Under the pieces are notes generated by a model, which was not told where the DNA came from, searched no databases, and saw only the letters and a list, made by a program, of their open reading frames with translations. Position numbers and translations under genes: made by a program. Shown here piece after piece: positions 7,699 to 15,998 of a DNA stretch of 45,005 nt (position 1 is its first letter; the number at the start of each line of letters is the position of its first letter). The stretch is from NCBI GenBank assembly GCA_017883205.1, contig JADGNZ010000049.1:1-45005 (forward strand). Direction: 5' to 3'. The DNA comes from Thermoanaerobaculia bacterium (lineage in GTDB: Bacteria > Acidobacteriota > Thermoanaerobaculia > Gp7-AA8).

Positions 7699-9070
7699 AG
7701 CGCTCGTGGTCTTCGCGCTCGTTCTCGCGTCGTGCGCGACCGCGCCTTCGCCGCAATCGCTACGGCAATCGCTTGGCCAATCAATCGGTCATCGGATCGA
7801 TGCGATCACGAGCAAGCCATCGCTGGCCGGTGCAATCTTGGGGATCGACGTCGTCGATGATCGCGGCAACACGATCTACGCGCGCAACGAGAGGACGCTT
7901 CTCATTCCGGCGTCGAACCGGAAGCTTTTCGCCGCCGCAACAGTGGCCTCATGCGAAGGACTCGATCGAAGGATCGCTACGGAGTTTTGGCTCGATGGGA
8001 GCGACATCATCATCCGCGGCGGCGGCGATCCGTCATTCGGTGGACGCTGGGCTTTCGATCGAGATGCGGTGTTTGCGGCGATCGTGAACGCGCTCCGAAG
8101 CCGGAACGTTGCCGGCGTGAACAACGTCATCGCCGACGTCTCACTTTTCGATCGCACCACCATCCCCGGCAGTTGGAAGGTCGGAAACCTCGGCAGCGAT
8201 TACGCGGCGCCGGTCGATGCACTCGCGTACAACGAGAACGTAATCGGTATCGTCGCCGATCACTGCGCGAGTCCCGTGATCACGACCGATCCGGCGTTTG
8301 TCCCCGCGTCTGCGAACGTCGTTTGCGGGCCGGACAATCTTGTTATTCGATCCGGCGGCGACAACGCCGTCAGCATCCTCGGAACGATGCCGGAACACAT
8401 TCAGTCGCTTGCCGGCATCGGCGATCCGGCGCTGTACGCGGCCCAGGCACTTCTGGACGCGCTGCGGCACGCCGGCATCAACGTTCGCGGGCATGCAGTC
8501 GTCAACACCGCGCCGCGCGCGTGGAATGAACGGCTGGCGGTGATCGAGTCGCCGCCGTTCTGGCAGCTTCTCTCGACCGTTTTAAAGCCGAGTCAGAACC
8601 TCTATGCGGAAATGCTGTTCAAGGGACTTTCGGCGAGCGCCGCACAACCGGCGTCGTACGAAGCCTCGGAAGATATCGAGCGCCGCTTCCTGACGACGGA
8701 GGTGGGGATCAACGCCGCGGACTTCCGTTTCGTCGACGGCTGCGGCCTCTCGCCCGATGATCTCGTCGCGCCGCGCGCGATCGTCACGCTCCTGCGCTGG
8801 ATGAACGATCCGAGCCGCCGTGGCGTCTGGTCGATGATGCTGGCCCGCCCGGGGGAGGAAGGAACGCTCCGGCGGCGACTGCTCCCGTTTGCGAGCCGGA
8901 TGCGCGGGAAGACTGGCAGTATCAACGGAGTCAACGCGCTGAGCGGGATTCTCGACGGCCCGCACGGCACGCACCGCTACTTCACGATCATCATCAATCA
9001 CCACACGGCGGAGTCGTCGGATGCATTACACGCGATTGACGCCATCGTGACAGAGATCGCGAACTGGTGA
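7691..9070 (+). CDS. dacB: D-alanyl-D-alanine carboxypeptidase / PBP4 type (peptidase S13)
   Basis: A 459-residue serine peptidase acting on peptidoglycan stem peptides in the periplasm. All three penicillin-binding motifs are present: SxxK as S75-N-R-K78 (PASNRKLF), SxN as SQN in KPSQNLYAEM, and KTG in RGKTGSINGV. The start is a TTG with GAGGAG seven bases upstream, overlapping the stop of the previous gene. It yields a short signal peptide with an excellent lipobox (LVLASC), so the enzyme is probably a lipoprotein. A large insert between SxxK and SxN is normal for class C PBPs. It may trim or hydrolyse crosslinks. Confidence 0.93.
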   Translation: MRRALVVFALVLASCATAPSPQSLRQSLGQSIGHRIDAITSKPSLAGAILGIDVVDDRGNTIYARNERTLLIPASNRKLFAAATVASCEGLDRRIATEFWLDGSDIIIRGGGDPSFGGRWAFDRDAVFAAIVNALRSRNVAGVNNVIADVSLFDRTTIPGSWKVGNLGSDYAAPVDALAYNENVIGIVADHCASPVITTDPAFVPASANVVCGPDNLVIRSGGDNAVSILGTMPEHIQSLAGIGDPALYAAQALLDALRHAGINVRGHAVVNTAPRAWNERLAVIESPPFWQLLSTVLKPSQNLYAEMLFKGLSASAAQPASYEASEDIERRFLTTEVGINAADFRFVDGCGLSPDDLVAPRAIVTLLRWMNDPSRRGVWSMMLARPGEEGTLRRRLLPFASRMRGKTGSINGVNALSGILDGPHGTHRYFTIIINHHTAESSDALHAIDAIVTEIANW

Positions 9071-9073
9071 GTT

Positions 9074-9334
9074 TCAGATCAGCTCGGAAAGCTCGCCGAC
9101 GACGCGCCGGAGTCTGCTGAGGTACTCCGGATCTTCGGTCATCCGGCGTCTAATCTCCTCGGCGAAGGGAAGATCGCGGCGCCGCTCTTCGGGCGTGCCA
9201 CACGATTCGAAGAACTCGATCCACTTGTCGGGCTCGCCGTCGAACATCGAAAGCAGCATGTGGACGCGCGCAAAATTTGCCACGAGTGCCGACAGATTGG
9301 TGGTGTCAATCAAGTCATAGGTCTCAACGGTCAT
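9074..9334 (-). CDS. Small hypothetical protein
   Basis: An 86-residue acidic, helical protein (MTVETYDLIDTTNLSALV at the start; RRRDLPFAEEIRRRMTEDPE in the second half). No signal peptide, membrane segment or known motif. It converges with the dacB-like gene, with only 3 bp between the stops. The coding frame looks real because its composition is protein-like and there is no competing frame. Function unknown. Confidence 0.6.
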   Translation of the reverse strand: MTVETYDLIDTTNLSALVANFARVHMLLSMFDGEPDKWIEFFESCGTPEERRRDLPFAEEIRRRMTEDPEYLSRLRRVVGELSELI

Positions 9335-9404
9335 CGGTGAACGAGAATCTCCCTACCTAGGAGTGACGGCGGGGTGGAGTTCCCTACCCACTCACCTGAT
9401 TTTT

Positions 9405-9806
9405 TTATCCATTGACGCCGGCGAGCTCAGCGTTCTGGCCGCTCCACGTTCCGTACGAGAAGCAGCGAACACATGTGAACGAGTACTCGGCCATGCCGGT
9501 GGTGGGGTTGGCCGACGATTCGACGTCCAGCACAGATTGGCATCGATAGCAGAGATTGGCATCACCGCGCTCGATGTTCTCCAGGAAACCTTCCACTTGC
9601 TGACGATGAAACTCCATCTGCCGCGGCCGCTGCGGAATGGTGATCGTTTCCCGTCCGCGAGGGCAGGTCAGGAAAAGGTGATCGGCGAATGTGGTCTGGA
9701 CGAAGCTGCCGGTCATGATGACGCCGGGATGCTTGGGACACGCGACCGGCTTGCCCGCCCAGTACGCCCGCGCCAGATCGCGAAGTTGTTGTACGTCGTT
9801 GGCCAT
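9405..9806 (-). CDS. Zinc-ribbon-like hypothetical protein
   Basis: A 133-residue protein with several paired cysteines: CPKHPG near residue 23, TCPRG near 48, CYRC near 86 and CVRC near 111. The last two pairs are spaced like a treble-clef or zinc-ribbon knuckle, and the first two could form another site with the histidine. A short helical N-terminus (VQQLRDLARAYWAGKP) precedes them. It probably binds zinc; nothing shows whether it binds nucleic acid or protein. A TAAACT box lies 7 nt before the ATG and no ribosome binding site is seen. Confidence 0.65.
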   Translation of the reverse strand: MANDVQQLRDLARAYWAGKPVACPKHPGVIMTGSFVQTTFADHLFLTCPRGRETITIPQRPRQMEFHRQQVEGFLENIERGDANLCYRCQSVLDVESSANPTTGMAEYSFTCVRCFSYGTWSGQNAELAGVNG

Positions 9807-9813
9807 GAGAGGG

Positions 9814-9819
9814 AGTTTA
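9814..9819 (-). promoter_or_regulatory. -10-like box of the zinc-ribbon gene, probably leaderless
   Basis: TAAACT on the minus strand ends 7 nt before the ATG. The spacer CCCTCTC has no Shine-Dalgarno element. Confidence 0.4.
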
Positions 9820-9882
9820 GCCGACTCTCACGCTCTCATGCGCAACGTCGTCCTGACACAGCGTCGCGTCGAGTCGGAGTAG

Positions 9883-9957
9883 AACCGTTTCACGCGGAGA
9901 CGCGGAGGCGCGGAGTTTTTTCCCTCCGCGATCCCCGCGTCTCCGCGTGAAACGGTT
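9883..9957. repeat. CGCGGAG-type hairpin repeat
   Basis: The left arm (9883-9915, AACCGTTTCACGCGGAGACG...) pairs with the right arm (9924-9957) over more than 30 bp with few mismatches and a very short loop. It lies 30 bp downstream of the M19 peptidase stop and could end or stabilise that transcript. It resembles the CACAGAG hairpins in layout but not in sequence. Confidence 0.85.
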
Positions 9958-9987
9958 TTGATCCTTGAGCAGTGCCGGGGCCGCCAC

Positions 9988-11130
9988 CTACTTCCTTCCC
10001 GCTTCGATCTGCTCGAACACGCGCATGAAGTTGCCGCCGAGGATCTTCTCGATGTCTCCTTCCGAAACGCCGCGCTCGAGCAGGCGTGCGGTGAGGAGCG
10101 GCAAGCCGGCCGCGGTTTGCAGGTCTTTCGGCAGCGCGGGGACGCCGTCGAAGTCGGAGCCGATGCCGACGTGATCGATGCCGGCCACCTCCGCCGCATG
10201 CAGGATGTGATCGACAGCGTCGTCGATCGTCGCCTGCGGACTTCCGAGGGTGTTGAACCACTCGAGGTAGAGATCCCAGTCGGTGGCGTCGTCGGGCATC
10301 TCCTCGGTGCCGCCCCCCGATTCACTCTTCACGCGCTTCTGCGAATTCATGATCACCTGCGCCACGGCGTCGTTCAGAAACGCGGAGAAGAAGTTGATCA
10401 TGCAGACGCCGCCGTTCTTCGCCAGATCGCGCAGCATGTCGTCGGTCATGTTGCGCGGATGGCGGCAGAGCGCGCGGCACGACGAATGCGTAGCCACGAG
10501 CGGAACGCGCGTCGTCTCAAGCGCCGCGTAGTAGGCCTTGTCGGAGACGTGGGAGATGTCGACGATCATGCCGAGGTCGTTCATGGTGCGGACGACGTCG
10601 CGGCCGAAATCGGTGAGACCGTTGTGGCGCCCGCCGTCACCCGAGGAATCGCACCAGTTGTTTGTGTTGACGTGCGTGAGCGTCATGTAGCGCGCGCCGA
10701 GGCGGTAGAAATCGCGCAGGATGGAGAGCGAGTCTTCGATGGCGTGTCCGCCTTCGACGCCGATCATGAGCGCGGTTTTGCCGCCGGCCTTGGCCTGGCG
10801 AATGCCGGCCGCATCGTCACAAAACGTCAGCACGTCGGGCCGCCTCCGGACCTCGGCGTGAATGAGCTCGATGAGCCGGTACGCGAACCGCGCTGCGCCG
10901 CGCCCGGCGTAGAACGGCGGCACGTACGCGGCAAAGAACGAGGCCGTGATGCCGCTGTCCCGCAACGATTTCAGATCAGCCTGCGCCTCGGGATCGTGCT
11001 CATCGATGTGAAGGTTGTGCCGGATCAGACGGTAGGGCGTGTCGCAATGACCATCGACGATGATGGCCCGGCGATGGACGGCCGGGACGACGATGGACGG
11101 GCTGGAATCAGTCGTTGTTGAAGTAGTCAT
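9988..11130 (-). CDS. Membrane dipeptidase (peptidase family M19)
   Basis: A 380-residue zinc dipeptidase of the renal dipeptidase family. The metal ligands are visible in order: H28-C-D30 in VDGHCDTP, the bridging Glu in MIGVEGGHAIED, His in VDISHVSDKAYY, His in VATHSSCRAL and Asp in GIGSDFDGV. There is no signal peptide, so it is probably cytoplasmic like many bacterial members. These cleave dipeptides, including D-amino-acid ones, which would suit peptidoglycan peptide recycling beside a D,D-carboxypeptidase, though that link is inference. It stands alone, with G-rich repeats upstream. Confidence 0.93.
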   Translation of the reverse strand: MTTSTTTDSSPSIVVPAVHRRAIIVDGHCDTPYRLIRHNLHIDEHDPEAQADLKSLRDSGITASFFAAYVPPFYAGRGAARFAYRLIELIHAEVRRRPDVLTFCDDAAGIRQAKAGGKTALMIGVEGGHAIEDSLSILRDFYRLGARYMTLTHVNTNNWCDSSGDGGRHNGLTDFGRDVVRTMNDLGMIVDISHVSDKAYYAALETTRVPLVATHSSCRALCRHPRNMTDDMLRDLAKNGGVCMINFFSAFLNDAVAQVIMNSQKRVKSESGGGTEEMPDDATDWDLYLEWFNTLGSPQATIDDAVDHILHAAEVAGIDHVGIGSDFDGVPALPKDLQTAAGLPLLTARLLERGVSEGDIEKILGGNFMRVFEQIEAGRK

Positions 11131-11376
11131 CGGGGAGTGGGTTTTGGGGGGTGGGGTGTGGGAGATGGATCTTTGAGATTCTATTACGAGAGAAGTTGAT
11201 CGCGTAGCACAAGGGTTGTGGGGGGGTGGGGTGTGGGGCGTAGGAGATGAATCCTCGAGATTCTGTTACGGGACTATCCTCTGATCCGAGAGACGATCCT
11301 CCGCGAGATGGCTCGTAGCTGTGACTCCGGGGTTTACTCCCACTCCCCACACCCAACCCCCCACACCCCGTACACT
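11128..11376. repeat. Intergenic G-rich and C-rich tract cluster
   Basis: Between the divergent M19 and LolC/E-type genes lie two G-rich tracts (about 11131-11164 and 11218-11246) and a C-rich tract (about 11336-11370). The stretch GTGGGGTGTGGG followed by a GAGATTCT.TTACG motif occurs twice, about 75 bp apart, so this is partly a direct duplication. The tracts match those inside the coding gene at 6724-7698. No gene is seen. Confidence 0.75.
11371..11376 (+). promoter_or_regulatory. -10-like box of the LolC/E-type gene, probably leaderless
   Basis: TACACT ends 9 nt before the ATG. The spacer ACCAACCCA lacks a Shine-Dalgarno element, and the box directly follows a C-rich repeat tract. Confidence 0.4.
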
Positions 11377-11385
11377 ACCAACCCA

Positions 11386-12609
11386 ATGAACCTTCCTTTG
11401 CAAATTGCCTGGCGGTATCTGCGGCGGCCGACGGATCGGTTGGTGTCGGCGGTTGGGTTCGTATCGGTGCTCGGGCTCGTGATCGGGGTGATGGCGCTGG
11501 TGATCTCGATGGCGCTGATGACCGGGTATCGCGGCGACTTGCAGAAGAAGCTGCTCGGCGGCAACGCGGAGATCTTTGTCTACTCCGTCGGCGGTCCGAT
11601 CGAGGATACGAAGCAGGTGGCGGCGAAGGTTCGCGGCACGCCGGGCGTGAGCGAGGCGGCGCCGGTGCTGTTTCAGCGCGCGCTCGTGACGACGGAGCGC
11701 AACTCCACCGGCACGGAGACGATGCTGAAGGGGATCGAGCCGGGGCGCGGGGCAGGCTCGCCGATGATTGCGAAGATCGTCGGTCCGCGCGGGAAGTTCG
11801 ATACGGCGGCAGGAGAGCGGGGCGTTGCGGTCGGGCGTTATCTGGCGACGAGGCTCGGCGTGGCGGCAGGCCAATCGATCAGCATCACGGTGCCGGCCGA
11901 GAATGGCGGCAGCTTCATGCCGCGCAGCGCGTCGTTCGTGGTGACGAACGTCTTCGATACCGGCTTCTACGAATTCGATGCCCGCTGGCTCTTCATCGAC
12001 CTCGGCGAAGCGGAAGCGCTGCTCAACGCTCCGGGCGCGGCGAATCTTCTGGAGGTGAAGCTCGCGCCGGGCGCAGATCTCGATCAGGTCACCCGCGCCA
12101 TCGAGACGCGCACCGAGCACCGTTACGCCGTCTCCGACTGGCGCGAAATGAATCACCAGCTTTTCTCGATGCTGAAGATCCAGCAACTGGTTCTCTTCAT
12201 CGTCATCGGCCTGATCGTTTTCGTTTCGACGTTCAACATCGTCTCGACGCTGATCATGACCGTTCACGAGAAGCGGAAGGAGATCGGCATCCTCTCGTCG
12301 ATGGGTGCGCAGTCAGGGATGGTGACGCGCATCTTCGTCTGGTACGGAACGATGGTCGGCTTTCTCGGCACGGCCACCGGGATTCTCATCGGCATCGTGA
12401 TCTGCTGGCTGATCACCCGCTTCCACCTGGTCTCATTTCCGCCCGAGATCGCGCAGGTCTACTTCGTCTCGTCGATTCCATTCATCACCAGGCCGGCCGA
12501 TCTGGCGATCATCGCCGCGTTCTCGATCGTCGTTTCGTTCGGAGCGACGATCCTGCCGTCGCTGCGCGCAGCGAGGCTGAATCCGGTGGAGGCGTTGCGG
12601 CACGAGTAG
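11386..12609 (+). CDS. LolC/LolE-type lipoprotein-release ABC permease
   Basis: A 407-residue inner-membrane protein with the LolC/E order: N-terminal IAWRYLRRPTDR, TM1 (about 22-45), a large periplasmic domain (about 50-265) and the C-terminal FtsX region with three helices (LVLFIVIGLIVFVSTFNIVS, the helix at GTMVGFLGTATGILIGIVIC, and one before ILPSLRAARLNPVEALRHE). The GYRG and RKEIGILSSMG motifs are typical. It should extract outer-membrane lipoproteins with a LolD ATPase, but no LolD gene is adjacent. The ATG follows a -10-like TACACT by 9 nt. Confidence 0.9.
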   Translation: MNLPLQIAWRYLRRPTDRLVSAVGFVSVLGLVIGVMALVISMALMTGYRGDLQKKLLGGNAEIFVYSVGGPIEDTKQVAAKVRGTPGVSEAAPVLFQRALVTTERNSTGTETMLKGIEPGRGAGSPMIAKIVGPRGKFDTAAGERGVAVGRYLATRLGVAAGQSISITVPAENGGSFMPRSASFVVTNVFDTGFYEFDARWLFIDLGEAEALLNAPGAANLLEVKLAPGADLDQVTRAIETRTEHRYAVSDWREMNHQLFSMLKIQQLVLFIVIGLIVFVSTFNIVSTLIMTVHEKRKEIGILSSMGAQSGMVTRIFVWYGTMVGFLGTATGILIGIVICWLITRFHLVSFPPEIAQVYFVSSIPFITRPADLAIIAAFSIVVSFGATILPSLRAARLNPVEALRHE

Positions 12610-12643
12610 CGAAACCGCGCGGCCACAGCGCAACACCCCACCG

Positions 12644-12649
12644 TATAAT
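12644..12649 (+). promoter_or_regulatory. -10 box of carA, probably leaderless
   Basis: A consensus TATAAT ends 8 nt before the carA ATG. TCGCCGCA contains no ribosome binding site, so the start codon would lie at or near the transcript 5' end. No clear -35. Confidence 0.6.
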
Positions 12650-12657
12650 TCGCCGCA

Positions 12658-13749
12658 ATGCCTACCCGCTTGATTCTTGAAGATGGAACTGTGTACGACG
12701 GAGAAGCTTTCGGCGCGACTGCGAACACGATCGGCGAAGTCGTTTTCAACACCTCGATGACCGGATATCAGGAGATCGCTACCGATCCTTCCTACCGGTT
12801 CCAGATCGTCGTCATGACCTATCCCCACATCGGAAACTACGGCATCGAAAAGGCCGTGGCGCAGAACGAAGTGCCCCAGGTTGCCGGCTTCGTCGTGCGC
12901 GACGCGGTGGCCGAGCCGTCGAATGCGCACTCCGAGATGCCGCTGGCCGACTACTTCGTGCAGCACGGCATCTCAGCGATCCAGGGAATTGACACGCGGT
13001 CGCTCACGCGGAAGATTCGCAACGAAGGGGCGATGCGCGGAATGATCACGAGCGAGAGCGAGCGTGACGTCGCCAGCATCGTCGACGAGATCCGGCAGGC
13101 GCCTTCGATGAGCGGACTCGATCTCGTGCAGCGCGTGACGGCGCTCCGTCCTTACACGTTCGATGAGCCGCCGGCCGAGGTGAAGAAACGGGTTGCGCTG
13201 TATGACTTTGGCGTCAAGCGCGACATTCTGCGGCATCTTTCGAGGCAGGGATGTGACGTGACGGTCTATCCGGCGACGACGCATGCGGATGAGATCCTGG
13301 CGCAGCGCTTCGACGGCGTGATGCTGTCGAACGGCCCGGGCGATCCTGAGCCGGTCACGTACGCGCAGGAGAACATCCGTCAACTCGTCGGCAAGATCCC
13401 GATCTTCGGTATCTGCCTCGGCCACCAACTTCTCGGCCTGGCGCTCGGCGGGAGAACCTACAAGCTGAAGTTCGGGCACCGAGGCGGCAACCATCCCGTC
13501 AAGGATTTGCGCACGGGGCGGGTGGAGATCACGGCGCAGAATCACGGCTTCGCGGTTGATCCCGACTCGCTCCCCGACAACGATGTCGAGCGTACGCACA
13601 TCAATCTCAACGATCAGACGCTGGAGGGTTTCCGGCATCGCCGCGAGCCGGTTCTTGCCGTGCAGTACCACCCCGAGGCCGCGCCCGGCCCGCACGACTC
13701 GTTCTATCTCTTCGGCGAGTTCATGCAGATGATCGATGGGTGGAAGTGA
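12658..13749 (+). CDS. carA: Carbamoyl-phosphate synthase small (glutaminase) subunit
   Basis: A 363-residue subunit that hydrolyses glutamine and passes ammonia to CarB for carbamoyl phosphate synthesis (pyrimidine and arginine routes). The N-terminal CPSase domain includes FNTSMTGYQEI, a family hallmark, and the class I glutamine amidotransferase follows: nucleophile Cys253 in GICLGHQLLG, and His337 and Glu339 in QYHPEA. Length matches the family. carB is not adjacent. The downstream TPM gene overlaps by one base (TGATG). Transcription probably starts right at the ATG from a consensus TATAAT. Confidence 0.97.
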   Translation: MPTRLILEDGTVYDGEAFGATANTIGEVVFNTSMTGYQEIATDPSYRFQIVVMTYPHIGNYGIEKAVAQNEVPQVAGFVVRDAVAEPSNAHSEMPLADYFVQHGISAIQGIDTRSLTRKIRNEGAMRGMITSESERDVASIVDEIRQAPSMSGLDLVQRVTALRPYTFDEPPAEVKKRVALYDFGVKRDILRHLSRQGCDVTVYPATTHADEILAQRFDGVMLSNGPGDPEPVTYAQENIRQLVGKIPIFGICLGHQLLGLALGGRTYKLKFGHRGGNHPVKDLRTGRVEITAQNHGFAVDPDSLPDNDVERTHINLNDQTLEGFRHRREPVLAVQYHPEAAPGPHDSFYLFGEFMQMIDGWK

Positions 13750-14528
13750 TGCTGGCGCTCCTCCTCGCGCTCGTAACTTCCATCAGCATTCCGCCCAAAC
13801 CTGCTGGTTACCTGACCGACAACGCACACGTGCTGGACGGGACGCGCGCGCACGCGCTGAACGAGAAGCTGGCGCAATTTGAACGAGAGACGTCGAACCA
13901 GATCCTTGTTTATGTCGACCGCAAACTGCCGCCGGATACGACGATCGAGCAATTCGCCAACGAGGCCATGCATCAATGGGGCGTCGGACAGAAGGGTAAG
14001 GACAACGGCGCCGTTCTTTTCCTCTTCATCGACGATCGAAAAATGCGGATCGAAGTCGGATATGGGCTGGAAGCGAGGCTCACCGACGCCCGTTCGCGAC
14101 AGATTACGAGCACGATCATCAAGCCCTATCTGCTGAAGCGCGATTACACCGGTGCGGTCGAGTCGGGTGCGAGCGCGATGATCGAGACCGTGCGTGCAGA
14201 GTACACGCAAGGTACCGGAAAGACCGTGCACGAGACGAAGGCGTCCAAACCGTGGCCTATCGCCTTCGGATTCATTCTGCTGGCGATCATCGCTGGTGCG
14301 GTGGCCGCTCCCATTTACTTTTTGATCCGTGTGTTTGCCCGCCAGGCACGGACGCCGGGCGCACCCGGTTCCTCGAACACAGGAATGTTCGATTCTTCGA
14401 ACACGGGGCCGTCCGATTCATCGTCGTCGAGTTGGTCTTCAGATTCGTCGTCTAGTTCGTCCGACAGTTCGAGCTTCGATGGCGGTGGAGGCGACTCGGG
14501 CGGCGGAGGGGCGAGCGATTCGTGGTGA
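13749..14528 (+). CDS. TPM-domain (YgcG-like) membrane protein with Ser-rich tail
   Basis: About 259 residues. I choose the ATG overlapping the carA stop (TGATG); GTG codons at 13740 and 13746 are alternatives. A signal peptide (MLALLLALVTSISIP) leads into a TPM domain (about 20-140) with GYLTDNAHVLDG, the DNGAVLFLFIDDRKMRIEVG core and GLEARLTDA. One membrane helix follows (about 175-200), then a low-complexity tail of Ser/Asp runs and Gly runs (GGGGDSGGGGASDSW), as is common in these proteins. TPM domains are tied to photosystem II repair in plants, and their bacterial role is poorly known. Confidence 0.85.
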   Translation: MLALLLALVTSISIPPKPAGYLTDNAHVLDGTRAHALNEKLAQFERETSNQILVYVDRKLPPDTTIEQFANEAMHQWGVGQKGKDNGAVLFLFIDDRKMRIEVGYGLEARLTDARSRQITSTIIKPYLLKRDYTGAVESGASAMIETVRAEYTQGTGKTVHETKASKPWPIAFGFILLAIIAGAVAAPIYFLIRVFARQARTPGAPGSSNTGMFDSSNTGPSDSSSSSWSSDSSSSSSDSSSFDGGGGDSGGGGASDSW

Positions 14529-14609
14529 GGCTGGCGTGAGACTCCGAGTTGTGTAGAATGCGCCGGTCCCCAAAATCTACGAGAATGAAGTGAAGCCGGA
14601 GGAAACGCC

Positions 14610-15176
14610 ATGACTGTAAACGATCCTGCCACCTCGACCTACACGCCACCACCGCCGGCCGCACCGCCAGCGAAGAAGAGCGGATGCCTGAAGTGGGGAT
14701 TGATCGGATGCGGATCCCTGCTCGTGCTGGGCGCGATCTTCTGTGTCGTCATCGTCGTCGTCGTATTCGGCGCGATGAAGAAGAGCGACGTCTACCAGGA
14801 AGCGCTGAAGCGCGCACAGAGCGATTCCGCGGTTCAGGCTGCTCTTGGAACTCCCATCGAAGCGGGTCTGATGGTGACCGGCAGCGTCAACGTTGACGCC
14901 AGCGGCGGACACGCCACTCTTGACTTCCCGATCTCCGGGCCGAAGGGCAAGGGCGCCGTTCATTGCGTGGCCACGAAGACCGGCGAGAAGTGGGAGTACA
15001 CGGAACTGACGGTGACGCCGGCGAACGGGGCGAAGATCAATCTGCTGCCGCCTCCGAGCACGTCTACGACTACCACCGACTCAACGACGACAACCACAGA
15101 TACCTCGGCGACAACAGACACGACGTCGACCACCGATACGGCCGCGACGAGCACGAGCTCGACGTCAACTCAGTAG
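14610..15176 (+). CDS. Coa1/Tim21-like domain membrane protein with Thr/Ser tail
   Basis: A 188-residue protein. A Pro-rich cytoplasmic start is followed by a Cys-containing, very hydrophobic helix (about 30-54), then a Coa1-type domain (about 58-140: SDVYQEALKRAQSDSAVQAA, GTPIEAGLMVTGSVNV, FPISGPKGKGAVH, KWEYTELTVTP). The tail is almost pure Thr/Ser/Asp (about 150-188). In mitochondria Coa1 helps cytochrome oxidase assembly; the bacterial homologues are uncharacterised, so an assembly role is only a hint. GGAGGAAA lies just before the ATG, and a possible TAGAAT -10 at 14554-14559 would give a leader of about 45 nt. Confidence 0.8.
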   Translation: MTVNDPATSTYTPPPPAAPPAKKSGCLKWGLIGCGSLLVLGAIFCVVIVVVVFGAMKKSDVYQEALKRAQSDSAVQAALGTPIEAGLMVTGSVNVDASGGHATLDFPISGPKGKGAVHCVATKTGEKWEYTELTVTPANGAKINLLPPPSTSTTTTDSTTTTTDTSATTDTTSTTDTAATSTSSTSTQ

Positions 15177-15203
15177 AGTCCGGCGGCGGCTTTCGCGCCT
15201 GAA

Positions 15204-15230
15204 GAGCTCTCAGCACCGAGCTGAGAGCTC
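15204..15230. terminator. Perfect hairpin after the Coa1-domain gene
   Basis: GAGCTCTCAGC, loop ACCGA, GCTGAGAGCTC gives an 11-bp perfect stem 28 bp after the stop. No T-run follows on either strand, so it may be a transcript-end hairpin or a factor-dependent site rather than a classical terminator. Confidence 0.5.
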
Positions 15231-15398
15231 GAGCGTCTTCACGTTCTGCGCGAGGACTCTGGATCGCCGGCGGAAACCGGCGATCCAGTTCATCACATCG
15301 GTGACGTCGCTGTTTTCGTGCCGGCGTGCCTCTTCCTGATGGTCGATCTCTGAGAGTGTGCTCTCGATCGCGCTGCTGACTGTGAGGAGGTCGCTCAT
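15210..15398 (-). CDS. Possible small protein (weak)
   Basis: A 62-residue frame (MSDLLTVSSAIESTLSEIDH at the start, VMNWIAGFRRRSRVLAQNVK later) with an amphipathic helical look. It ends inside the hairpin at 15204-15230 and no ribosome binding site is evident. It may be a remnant or chance frame; I include it because its composition is less arginine-skewed than typical shadow frames here. Confidence 0.25.
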   Translation of the reverse strand: MSDLLTVSSAIESTLSEIDHQEEARRHENSDVTDVMNWIAGFRRRSRVLAQNVKTLELSARC

Positions 15399-15456
15399 TG
15401 CCCGGAAGGCGAACGCAAACCTCGTGCCCGAGGCCGGCGTTCACCAGCTCGGTGCG

Positions 15457-15519
15457 GTGTTGCGCTGACGCGCAGCAGTGTTGCGCCGACGCGTAGCAGC
15501 GTTGCGCTGACGCGCAGCA
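15457..15519. repeat. Three tandem 21-bp repeats
   Basis: Three contiguous 21-bp units start GTGTTGCGC, GTGTTGCGC and GCGTTGCGC and share GACGCG.AGCA, differing at three positions. Each contains an imperfect TGCGC...GCGCA palindrome. It lies in the gene-free stretch between the Coa1-domain gene and the MITE. Confidence 0.8.
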
Positions 15520-15549
15520 ACGTCGATGTCCGGAATGACGGGCCCTCTC

Positions 15550-15608
15550 CCCGAAGAAGCACGGGGAGAAGGCGCTCGACGCGCAGGTGTCGCTGAAGGT
15601 GTGAGAAA
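15550..15608. repeat. Half copy of the MITE-like element
   Basis: A hairpin (CTCTCCCCG...CGGGGAGAAGG) followed by GCGCTCGA and then GTGTGAGAAATTCGGG reproduces one terminal half of the element found in full at 42109-42414: internal hairpin, spacer and near-perfect terminal repeat. The other half is absent. Confidence 0.6.
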
Positions 15609-15676
15609 TTCGGGAAGGCGAAACGCACGGTGCTCGCTCGGCGGCCAAGGAGGATGGCACTCGCGCAGCGCTTAAT

Positions 15677-15962
15677 CGCGCATCTCTGCCGCTTGTTGCT
15701 TGTTGTACCTAACGACGACGCATCTTCCTTTTCCTGGAGCACTTTCCAATCGAGCGCCTTCTCCCCCCGCGTTTTTTGCGGGGGGAGAAGGTGGCGAAGC
15801 CGGATGAGGGGGGAGAAAATACGCTGGGCGATCAACTATGCCTCGTCCGAACTTGCCTGAAAACGCGGCACATGCACCGATGTCGTAATCGTGCAACGCC
15901 CCCCTCATCCGCCTTCGGCGCTCGATTGGAAGGAGTTGCGATAGGAGTGTGAGAGAGTGCGT
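15677..15962 (-). mobile_element. MITE-like palindromic element, copy A (degraded)
   Basis: Contains the hairpin CTTCTCCCCCCGC, GTTTTTT, GCGGGGGGAGAAG (13-bp perfect stem, about 15759-15791), GGATGAGGGG, a core and CCCCTCATCC in inverted order. The second hairpin is deleted. The core (GGCGATCAAC...TCGTCCGAA, AACGCGGCACAT) matches the reverse complement of copy B, so the copy lies in the opposite orientation. Terminal repeats are degenerate (CGCATCTCTGCC; GTGTGAGAGAGTGCG). No transposase. Confidence 0.75.
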
Positions 15963-15998
15963 GAGCGTCGGCGGAAATACGGGCTGCTCGCGTTTGCC

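Noticed and set aside
15395-15835. 146-residue minus-strand protein
   Set aside because: It runs through MITE hairpins (peptides of the RLRHLLPP type) and the 21-bp triple repeat; such peptides recur in every copy of the element.
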